Assembly (NCBI GenBank): GCA_017437785.1
Contig: JAFRXH010000046.1
Coordinates: 1 to 64,000, forward strand
DNA length: 64,000 bases
Reading direction: 5' to 3'
Source: Lachnospiraceae bacterium
GTDB taxonomy: Bacteria; Bacillota; Clostridia; Lachnospirales; Lachnospiraceae
Below are positions 26,245 to 34,500 of the stretch, in pieces. The position numbers and the translations under genes were made by a program. The notes beneath the pieces are model-generated. The model ran no database searches. It worked only from the letters and a program-made list of their open reading frames with translations, and was not told the origin of the DNA. How positions within the stretch are numbered: position 1 is the first letter of the stretch; each line of letters begins with the position of its first letter.

Positions 26245-26961
26245 CTATGCGGGGATAAAAATACTGACGATAAAGAAGTCATCCTCTTCATAAAAATCAG
26301 TCATCCCTTCATAAGAAGCAACGATATCTTTTATCTGCTTTACTCCAAGGCCATGTTTTTCATTATCATCTTTCGTTGATATCAGATCGGGATTTTCCGA
26401 AAGGACGGATCCGCTGATCCTGTTTTTTACCGTGATAACATCATATCCCTTTTTTTCACTGACATTTATTACTATCTCTTTCCTTTCTTCTTTTCTTTCA
26501 TGCTCTATTGCATTATCCATGGCATTGGCAAAGACGGCCGAAAAATCTATACCTTTCATACGTTCAAAATCCGCCCTGCCTATCTGCACTTTTACATCTA
26601 TCCCCTCATCGGTACATATACGGAGCTTATCATTCAATATATGGTTAAGCAGCGGGTTTCCGGTCTCAACGTAGCTTCTTACCGCATTAAGTTTTTCAAG
26701 TATCTCCGATATATAATCCTTTGCACTGTCCGGATCGCCGCTGTTTAAATAAGATGCCATCACCATCAGATGATTACGCATATCATGCTTCAGTTTCCTC
26801 GTATTCTGATGCAGCCTTCGTATTTCCTCTTCCTGTTTATTGATCTCTTCCATCTGCCATTTGTACGAATCGAGTTCATACTTAAGATCCATGTTGGCTG
26901 CCTCCAGTTCAAGGATCCTGTCAGTCAGTTCTTCGATTTTCTTTTTATCGGAACGCATCAT
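26245..26961 (-). CDS. Soluble GHKL-type sensor kinase, AgrC-like
   Basis: The 238-residue protein has a coiled-coil N-terminus (residues about 5-55), the H-box LKHDMRNHLM with phospho-acceptor histidine near 59, and a GHKL ATPase domain (NAMDNAIEH, GLGVKQIKDI). AgrC-type kinases normally have six membrane helices before this part; here none is present, so any signal must be cytosolic or relayed by a partner. The start overlaps the regulator stop by four bases. It probably controls the exporter encoded downstream. Confidence 0.87.
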   Translation of the reverse strand: MMRSDKKKIEELTDRILELEAANMDLKYELDSYKWQMEEINKQEEEIRRLHQNTRKLKHDMRNHLMVMASYLNSGDPDSAKDYISEILEKLNAVRSYVETGNPLLNHILNDKLRICTDEGIDVKVQIGRADFERMKGIDFSAVFANAMDNAIEHERKEERKEIVINVSEKKGYDVITVKNRISGSVLSENPDLISTKDDNEKHGLGVKQIKDIVASYEGMTDFYEEDDFFIVSIFIPA

Positions 26962-27641
26962 TTTCTCATAAACCTTAATATCTGTTTTTTAGCTTCATCA
27001 GAGTATGCCTTTCCTATTGGCAGCACTTCTTCATTATCAAGCGTAAGCTCATCACTCCTCATGGTCCTTATATGTTCCATATTAACAAGAAAACCTTTGT
27101 GTATCCTCAGAAAATCGCTGTTTTTAAGATCGCTTTCCACGCCTGATATTGTTGAGCGTATCTTAAACTCTTTAGTCTGTGTATGGATCAGAAGATAATT
27201 CGCAAGGCTTTCAAAATACAGGATATCGTCCATAGGAATACTTAGTGTCTCGTTGGCAGATCTGAAAGTAAAATGCCGCTCCCTGCTCCCGGTCTTTTTT
27301 TCACAATCCTTCAGTACGCTTAACAATTCTCCCTCAAGAAATTTCTTTCTGACGAAAGCAAACGGATGGTATTTAAAGCTGTCATAAACCAGTTCATCAT
27401 GAGCGGTAACAAAAACTATCAGTATCTTAGCGTCCATGTCAGCCAGACGCTCTGCAACATCCATCCCGCTTAGGCCCGGCATGTCTATATCCAAAAGCAA
27501 CACATCCGTATCGCCGGTCTCTTTAAGGAGCTCTTCCCCACTTAAAAACTTCCTGACTACGCTGTCAGGATACTCCATGCAGATTATCCTTTCTATATCA
27601 TCCAGTATCTTCGGTTCATCATCACATACAGATATTTTCAT
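26958..27641 (-). CDS. LytTR response regulator
   Basis: The protein (about 227 residues from ATG 27641, MKISVCDDEP) has a receiver domain with acidic residues CDDE and phospho-acceptor Asp in LLLDIDMPG, then a LytTR DNA-binding domain (about 130-225; SDFLRIHKGFLVNMEHI). An upstream in-frame extension to 27683 crosses the end of the tnpB element and is not native-looking. The gene is followed by its soluble kinase. The element has been inserted into its upstream region, so expression may now depend on promoters inside or beyond it. Confidence 0.9.
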   Translation of the reverse strand: MKISVCDDEPKILDDIERIICMEYPDSVVRKFLSGEELLKETGDTDVLLLDIDMPGLSGMDVAERLADMDAKILIVFVTAHDELVYDSFKYHPFAFVRKKFLEGELLSVLKDCEKKTGSRERHFTFRSANETLSIPMDDILYFESLANYLLIHTQTKEFKIRSTISGVESDLKNSDFLRIHKGFLVNMEHIRTMRSDELTLDNEEVLPIGKAYSDEAKKQILRFMRK

Positions 27642-27666
27642 GCTCAAATTCCGTATCTTTCTCCTA

Positions 27667-27860
27667 TGTGAACTACCACGCACCTAAAGGTACGTGGCTT
27701 CCTGCTTCGACCACCACTGCGTTGACTACGTTAGAGCTGTAACCAAACGTCTTACACGATGTCCACAGGCGTTAAGTTTGGCCGGTTCCATGCCTACTGT
27801 ATGTATGTTGTCAAGCCGAACGGAGTAGCCGTAGTCCTTCGTTCCGGATGTTGATAGCAG
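27667..27860 (-). ncRNA. Candidate omega RNA (reRNA) of TnpB
   Basis: TnpB guide RNAs arise from the 3' end of tnpB and the right end of the element. This span covers that area, ends with the CCACG hairpin and has several GC-rich complementary segments. The guide would continue into host DNA beyond 27667. Boundaries are inferred from the known family, not visible in the sequence. Confidence 0.45.
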
Positions 27861-28920
27861 CGTTTAAGTCGCGGTCAAGTATCAGTCCGCAGCTACAACG
27901 ATAGATCCTTTGCGAAAGTGTAAGTTTCATTTTCTTTCCACAGCAGCTGCATAATTGAGTTGACGGATACCATTGATCGACCTTGATAAAACATTTACCA
28001 CGGTCTGAAAGTTTGTACTCCAGCATATTAAGGAACATACCGTAGCCGTTGTCCATTGTCGCCTTGCCGTTACCGAAACATCTATTGGACATGGCGCGCA
28101 TGTTAAGATTTTCTACACAGACTACATCATACCGATTGGCTATCTCAGTAGAGAGTTTGTGAAGATTATCAAGACGCTGGTTGGCTATATGCTTATGGAT
28201 ACGGTTTATCTTCAGTCGTTGCTTTTTATAGTTGTTACTGCCAATAGCTTTACTTTTTAACTTACGCTGTGTCTTGGCAAGTTTTTTCTGATTCTTTCGG
28301 AAATATTTATGTTGAGGCCCCACATTACCGTTGGAGTCCATATATAAACCATCAGACTTATAATCAAGTCCGATGATGCTTTGGGGAGAGCTGATCGTTC
28401 TGGTATTCTGCGCGTATTCAAAGAGAACAGACACGTAAAAACGGCCGTCACACTCTTTTGAAACGGTAGCAGATTTCAGCATCCAACCTGTCATCGGCTG
28501 TCTATGTATCTTAGCTTTAACGACACCAACTTTGGGTAGCTTAATAGCGTTATCGAGAAGAGAAACCGTGCCATTCTGGTTGATAGTAGAATAAGATGAA
28601 CATCCATTCTTTTTAGATTTAAATTTTGGAAAGCCGGATCTGGTATCACTGAAAAAGTTTTTAAAAGCAGCATCAAGGTGACGCAATGCTTGCTGTAAGG
28701 CAATAGAGTCGGCTTCCTTAAGCCATGGATAATATTTTTTGATCGTGGTAAGTCCGTACGCAGTATCGTTATAATTCAAACTTGTTTTATCCGCGTTATA
28801 GGCAAGGATACGCCAATTCAGTGCCTGGTTATAGACAAAACGGCAGCAACCAAAACACTTGTTGAAGAAATCAGTTTGATCTTTGTTAGGATATATACGA
28901 TACTTTATGGCTTTATTCAT
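27811..28920 (-). CDS. tnpB: TnpB RNA-guided nuclease
   Basis: The 369-residue protein is the OrfB/TnpB family of RNA-guided DNA nucleases, ancestors of Cas12. All RuvC residues are present: Asp in GLDYKSDGLY, Glu in VVCVENLNM and Asp in LDRDLNAAINI. The zinc finger CSCC...CSC (about 315-330) is intact, and the N-terminal domain with KYRIYPNKDQ is complete, so it should be active. The start ATG lies six bases after a TATAAT box, so its message may be leaderless. It cleaves DNA at a target-adjacent motif next to sequence matching the guide. Confidence 0.95.
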   Translation of the reverse strand: MNKAIKYRIYPNKDQTDFFNKCFGCCRFVYNQALNWRILAYNADKTSLNYNDTAYGLTTIKKYYPWLKEADSIALQQALRHLDAAFKNFFSDTRSGFPKFKSKKNGCSSYSTINQNGTVSLLDNAIKLPKVGVVKAKIHRQPMTGWMLKSATVSKECDGRFYVSVLFEYAQNTRTISSPQSIIGLDYKSDGLYMDSNGNVGPQHKYFRKNQKKLAKTQRKLKSKAIGSNNYKKQRLKINRIHKHIANQRLDNLHKLSTEIANRYDVVCVENLNMRAMSNRCFGNGKATMDNGYGMFLNMLEYKLSDRGKCFIKVDQWYPSTQLCSCCGKKMKLTLSQRIYRCSCGLILDRDLNAAINIRNEGLRLLRSA

Positions 28921-28926
28921 AAATAT

Positions 28927-28955
28927 ATTATATCAAACATATGTTCTTTTGTAAA
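28927..28955 (-). promoter_or_regulatory. tnpB promoter
   Basis: On the minus strand TTTACA (28950-28955), 17 bases, TATAAT (28927-28932). The initiating ATG is six bases after the -10, so transcription should start at or next to the start codon. Confidence 0.7.
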
Positions 28956-29010
28956 GTATAATATAAATTTAAAAGCCTCATCCCATCACCTAAAGGTAAT
29001 GGGGTTTCGG

Positions 29011-29601
29011 CTACGGAAACGAAAGGTTGATATTTACAAACGATAGCTGTTCGTTCTCTATGTGCACGTTTAATTCCGGCATCTTCATAAGCATCAGTTC
29101 GCGAAAAGAATCTCCGATCCACGATAGTATATCTTCTTCCCTGATAAGTAAGGGCATGCGCTCGTGTATCATTTTCACCGAATCATTAGCCTGCGTAGTG
29201 ATCACAGTAAAATGCTCAGCATCTTTACACTGCCTGTATATCCCCGCCATATAGCATATCTCATGCCCCGGCAGATCGAACGTTGCCTTCTGCTTATACC
29301 TGTCCCACTCATAAAAATGTGAAGCCGGTATCACACACCTCCGGAACAGCACATCATTCTTAAACATAGGCTTATCCTCTATAGTTTCAACCCTTGCATT
29401 TATCACAGGGCTGCTGCTGTGCACAGAAGGATATCCCCATATCATCCCCTCCAGTGATACCAGTCCATTTTTCCTGCATATTACCGGAGCTTCATCACAG
29501 GGGTGTATGTCTCCGTGAATATTAAATAAACTCACCGATTCCCCAAGTATCCGCCCCAGCTCACCGTATGTTTCATTTTTTATATGATATCTTCCACACA
29601 T
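29011..29601 (-). CDS. SRAP-family abasic-site protein (YedK/HMCES-like)
   Basis: SRAP proteins form a stable thiazolidine crosslink with abasic sites in single-stranded DNA, shielding them. The 196-residue protein retains Cys2, Asn68 (in INARVET), Glu98 (in FYEW) and His146 (in HERMP), so it should be functional. The C-terminus is short and odd (EQLSFVNINLSFP) and its stop at 29011 is within a few bases of the tnpB element end, so insertion may have altered the tail. It is cytosolic. It lies on the same strand, upstream of the element. Confidence 0.9.
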   Translation of the reverse strand: MCGRYHIKNETYGELGRILGESVSLFNIHGDIHPCDEAPVICRKNGLVSLEGMIWGYPSVHSSSPVINARVETIEDKPMFKNDVLFRRCVIPASHFYEWDRYKQKATFDLPGHEICYMAGIYRQCKDAEHFTVITTQANDSVKMIHERMPLLIREEDILSWIGDSFRELMLMKMPELNVHIENEQLSFVNINLSFP

Positions 29602-29675
29602 ATGACCGTACGCTATTTAAAAGAGCTCTCCGTTTGGATCATGATCAAAAATAATATTGATTTTATCACATTAAC

Positions 29676-31535
29676 TTAAGACAATATGGCTGCCTGCGCC
29701 GAAAAGTCGCAGGCAGCATCTCCATATGAATCTGTAACTTTATACCCGCTCAGATCCACGTTATTCTTACTGCAGAATTCCTCAAAGCTGCACGAATCCT
29801 CAAAACGATGATAAACATAAAGTATCTTATCTTCAAAGCATCGCGTAACAAGCTGGGAGCCTTTTGGTGAATTGTAGCTCCCCACATTGTTTATTATCCT
29901 GTCCGTAAAACCGTTTTTGATGATGGGCGCAGCCTTCCTGTAAAATAAAATGGCCCTGTCCAAAAGCTCCCACTGTTCATCATCCAGATCGTATATATCA
30001 CCGCTCAGTCCCATGCGCCCAAGGAAGGTAGCACACAGAGAATAAAAGATCCTCTCACGCGTATCCTTTGCGCGCAGCACCGCCCAGATCTGACTCTGCT
30101 GAGGCTTTATCACACGCTGTACATTTGCCGCTATAACCGGCAGTGATGCTATCTCATGAGCATCCGAAAAGCTTGCCTGTGAAGCCAGCTGCATAAATGA
30201 AGGTTCCAGACGGTGTCCGCCGCTTGAACAGTTCTCGATCACAAGCTCCGGGATCTCCCTTCTCATCCTGTGGAAGAACTCCTGCGTAGCCAGTACCTTT
30301 TTCCTTAAGTTTTCGCCTAATGATCCGTCACCGTCACAGCCTATGCCTAAAGTATCATTGTAATCAACTTTTATATATCCGAAGCCGTCTTCCTTTAATC
30401 TGTCGATAACGCTTTTTTTCAGATAGTCCTGCACATAAGGATCTTCCATGTCCCAGAAACGTGCACCGCCTATTGTCAGGGGGACACCGTCTTTTTTGAT
30501 CAGATGATCTGTATCCTCAAACTGCTTTGCTTTATAACCTACAGTCTCAAACTCAAACCATATACCGGGTATCATTCCTTTTGATCTTACATGATCCGCC
30601 AGTTCCTTTAAGCCGTTCGGAAAACGCTTTCTGTTTATGCTCCAGTCACCGCGGTATTCCCACCAGTTACCGCATTCGGAATACCAGCCGGAATCCATCA
30701 CCAGGTATTTAATGCCTTTTCCCTCTATCTTATCAGCAAGCCTCTTAAGCTTGTCTATATCGGGATTGCCCCAGGTCGTGCAATACTCATTGAAGGTGAT
30801 GCCCATATCTTCATCAACAGGACTGATATCGCTCTGCTGCGCTTTGACCAGCTTATCACATACTTCTTCCAGCGTGCTTCCCTGTGCTACCACTGCCATG
30901 GGCGCTTCAAATCTTTCACCGGGAAGTATCTTCTTAGTCCATGCGCCGAAGTCCCTGTCCGCTATTCCACCGGAGAGAGTCACCACATCTCCCGCCCTTA
31001 CAACGAGCTCGATCTGCCATGACGCAGGTGAATACAGCTGAAGTGCTGTAAAAACATGCTCCTTGCTGTCTTCCAATGCAATAAAGGGAAAATACTTTCT
31101 TACGGGCATAGTTCCCACATTACCGAATTTTTCTACACGGTATGCCATATTGTTCCATGAATGCTCCATGTTAAGGCTTACTATATCATCCGTTTTTACC
31201 CTTCCTTCCGCACTCCAGAAAGAAAGTATGCGGTGTATCCTGTCTGCTTTGATATCAGGTAAAAGAAAAGATGTGATCATCTCAAGCTCAAGCTCCTGAG
31301 GGGAAGCATTCTCAAAAAAAGTTCTTACTTCATACGCATCGCTCACAGCGCTCTTAACAGTACTTACAGACAGTTTAAGGCCGTCATCCGACAGTGCTTC
31401 ATACAGCTCATCTGTTTCGTTCACTTTTGTAAAACGCCGCATCGTTGAGCTTCCCAGCATCGTTAAACCGCAGGAATAAAAACCTGCGTATTCGTCTCCG
31501 GTCAGTTTTATTTCTGCTTTGCTCTTCATCATCAT
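29676..31535 (-). CDS. GH36-type alpha-galactosidase
   Basis: The 619-residue glycosidase belongs to clan GH-D, family 36: N-terminal beta-sandwich, then a barrel with the nucleophile Asp391 in YIKVDYND and the acid/base Asp458 in FSDAHE, and the substrate-site WYSECGNWW and GIWFEFE motifs. It should release terminal alpha-galactose from plant oligosaccharides such as raffinose; there is no signal peptide, so it acts on imported sugars. Ten bases separate it from the DUF4132-type gene upstream. Other GH36 specificities (alpha-N-acetylgalactosaminidase) cannot be excluded. Confidence 0.87.
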   Translation of the reverse strand: MMMKSKAEIKLTGDEYAGFYSCGLTMLGSSTMRRFTKVNETDELYEALSDDGLKLSVSTVKSAVSDAYEVRTFFENASPQELELEMITSFLLPDIKADRIHRILSFWSAEGRVKTDDIVSLNMEHSWNNMAYRVEKFGNVGTMPVRKYFPFIALEDSKEHVFTALQLYSPASWQIELVVRAGDVVTLSGGIADRDFGAWTKKILPGERFEAPMAVVAQGSTLEEVCDKLVKAQQSDISPVDEDMGITFNEYCTTWGNPDIDKLKRLADKIEGKGIKYLVMDSGWYSECGNWWEYRGDWSINRKRFPNGLKELADHVRSKGMIPGIWFEFETVGYKAKQFEDTDHLIKKDGVPLTIGGARFWDMEDPYVQDYLKKSVIDRLKEDGFGYIKVDYNDTLGIGCDGDGSLGENLRKKVLATQEFFHRMRREIPELVIENCSSGGHRLEPSFMQLASQASFSDAHEIASLPVIAANVQRVIKPQQSQIWAVLRAKDTRERIFYSLCATFLGRMGLSGDIYDLDDEQWELLDRAILFYRKAAPIIKNGFTDRIINNVGSYNSPKGSQLVTRCFEDKILYVYHRFEDSCSFEEFCSKNNVDLSGYKVTDSYGDAACDFSAQAAILS

Positions 31536-31545
31536 AAATCTCCCC

Positions 31546-34500
31546 TTATACCAGCTGCTGCAGGATATACGGATCCTTTATCTTCTGATCCTCTGCAAAG
31601 AATATGATCTTTGAGAGTACTTCCGCGGTCTTGGGATCATCATCCACAAAAGGCAGGAAGATACGCCCGCGGTGCTGCGAATGTACCGGAAGCACATTGA
31701 TCATCGGGCCGCCTTCCTGATGGATCACGCCGCTGCCCAGATGAACGCTGTAGTTTGCGCGCTCTCCTTTGATCAGTGCATGCGAATCCGTAAACGTCAC
31801 ATTCTTAAGCTTAAACATCGGGATCACGAATTCCGCGATAGCCTTTCTCATCTCGATAGTTGAATGTGACATCTCAGGATCGATCCCGCCGGCATGAGCC
31901 ACGCTGACGGCCAGATCCACATCACGCATTACTTCAGAGAAGATGATATCCGGTATCTCGCTGATCGGCTTATCCTTAAAGGTCTTGCGGTCATAGAAAG
32001 CCACCCACTCCAGTGTAGGCGCTTCGATATCGCTGGGTGAGAACCAGTCTGCCAGCGCATATATCGTTGCGATCAGGTTTTCTTTATAATATACCTTCTG
32101 CAGTCCTTCATCCGCATCCGCAACCCATCTGCGGTTTCGAAGCGTTCCCACAGTGATCTTCGGATTGATCTGGTTACCCGCATAGCGTTCGCTCCTTACC
32201 TGCTGCATCTCATCCTCCGTCTTGATATACAGCTCACGGAAGATCTGCTTAAACGGCTGACGGATCTGTTTTTCAAAGCAGATCTTCTGGAATTCATGCC
32301 ATCTTCCGGCCTTCCACAGATGATACGGGTGTGCCACCAGAAGTCTTTCCTGCGCCTTCAGTCCCGCATCTTTGATATCCGCAGCAAAGCCGAAGAAATC
32401 GCTGTCCGCGCTCTTATAGAGCAGACTCTTTACTATCGCACCGGATACCGGATCTTCGCTCAGATCCAGGATCTCCTCTGCCAGATACTGTGTCTCATTC
32501 TCCATCGCCTCTTCCAGCATCTTTTTGGTCCTGCGGTATTGCTCGGTGAAAGTCTTCTTTGCTTCCTGTATATCCAGTACATATTCATCCTTCTTGATAG
32601 CGGCAGGCAGGGATTTAAGCTTCTTGCCTGCTTTCTCTGCAGCCACGCTCACCTTGCCGTCTTCGTCCGCTTCCAGATACAGCGTATATTCGCCCACTTC
32701 GTGCGGCGTAAAGAAGCCCAGCAGCTCCGAAGCGATCTCCCTCTCCATTTTGAGGATAAATCTCGTATCATCGTCGTAACCGGACGCTTTGGCCAGATTC
32801 TTGACAGCCATTTCCGATGCCGCTTTTTCACTGGCTCTTCTCTGTGCGCCGAACTGTTTTGATCCCTTTAAGAATTTCTGTATGAAAGCATAGCGGTTTT
32901 TGATCTCTTTACTCTCTGCCGGGATCAGCGCATAGGCCATCAGCAGGTCTTTATTCCTTTTATCTTCAATCTGTTTCTCGGTTTCTTTTGCATCCATCTT
33001 GCCGACAGCCGCATCGGAATATTTTCTGGCTCTGGTATGCTTCGCTCCGTCGGATATGTACTTGGCTGCTTTGTAGATCTCATTAAAGCGTTTATCTCCG
33101 AGCAATTTATATACTTCCTTAAACCAGTCGATATCAAAAGCTCCGATATTTAATTCTTCTTCCGTAAGCGGCGTGTACTTCGCGATCATCGCTGCTTTCT
33201 TGTCATCGAACTTTTCGTTCATATGCGCCATGAAATAATAGCAACCGGAGGTAAAGCCGTCCCATCCCAGATACTCATTGATCACCGGCAGCCACTCCGG
33301 CGAATACAGGCCCGCTTCGATCAGGCGCGATTCTTTGATATCTGTTCCCTTTACCAGCTTCTTAAGTTCCTTTGCCTGTTCTTTCACATCTCCGTCCTTT
33401 GGATCCGGGATACATATACACAGCAGGTGGGACAGGCTTTCTTTTTTGGAGACCGTGCGGTTTCCATATCCATAATAATAATAGATGGAGCGGTCCAGTG
33501 CATCGTTTCCCAGTGCGAGCAGGATCCGAACAAAATACTTCAGCCCATAGATCCGTTTCATGGAAAGCAATGCTTTGGAGTATTCCGTTTCCGTATCCCC
33601 GCGCACCAGTTCACGGTCCAGTACCAGAGACGCGATATTGTCATAGCATTCTCCGGCAATTTCCAGCTTTTTGCTGTCTGTTTCCGAAAGATTATTCAGA
33701 TCGATCTCGTCGTATTTTCTCTTAAACAGATTCTCCAGAGCAGCCCGCTGTTTGTACGCCGTATTGCCTGCCCGGCCCCTGGTCGATATACTTTTATCCG
33801 CTTCCCGCACACAGCATATCAACGAAGATATCCTTTCCAGTGTATCTTCCAGAAGATCTGCATCCAGGATCTTTTTGTACATAAAATCTTTGGAGATATA
33901 TCCTGCGACTACCGCGCTGATATAGTCTCCGAGAAGCGGCGTATAGTAAAGCCTCTTGTTCCTCACATAATATGCCGCTTCCTTCGTCTGAAGCGTAAGC
34001 ATTTTTTTGTAGATCTTCTCTCTGAATTCATACATGACAGGAAAGTTTCGCACATCGGAAGACAGACCTGTCAGAAGACTGCTGACAAAAGGCAGATCCG
34101 TAAACGGGACGGAGTAGGTCTTATCCTTATCCATATTCCTTCTGGTCCACTCCTGCGTCTCTTTATCAGACTTATATTCATAAACCAGGCTGTCCTTACA
34201 GTTGCAGATATAATATGCAAAAAACGCAGCTGTTTTCGCTCTTGTCCCGGCTCCTGCTTTTCTTGCATTACCGCAAAGATGTGACAATATCTTTCGTATA
34301 TGATCGGGGTATTTAAGTTTCAGTGTGCGATATTTAGGATCCGCTCCTCCAAGCACTTTGGACATCAGCGGCTGAAAATGTTCTGCCAGCCCCGTCACCG
34401 TAGGTCTGTATGCGTAATAAGACGTATACATCAGATCGATACGAATAGCCTGTTCCGGAGACATATTCTTCTCATAGAAATCGTCCCACAGATCACTGCA

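Larger units (their letters stand above)
27667..29010 (-). mobile_element. IS200/IS605-family tnpB-only element
   Basis: The element holds an intact tnpB and no tnpA. Both ends carry the same architecture on the plus strand: CCACG-C-ACC-TAAA-GGT-A-CGTGG (27676-27697) and CCCAT-C-ACC-TAAA-GGT-A-ATGGG (28982-29003), imperfect hairpins with a shared ACCTAAAGGT centre. The right end is probably close to the TTCAC at 27669 on the minus strand; the exact limits need comparison with an empty site. It is IS1341-like and could move only with a tnpA supplied elsewhere. Confidence 0.85.

Noticed and set aside
33223-34284. A 353-codon plus-strand frame inside the DUF4132-type gene
   Set aside because: It is a shadow of the real minus-strand gene, with arginine- and serine-rich, low-quality composition and no start site.
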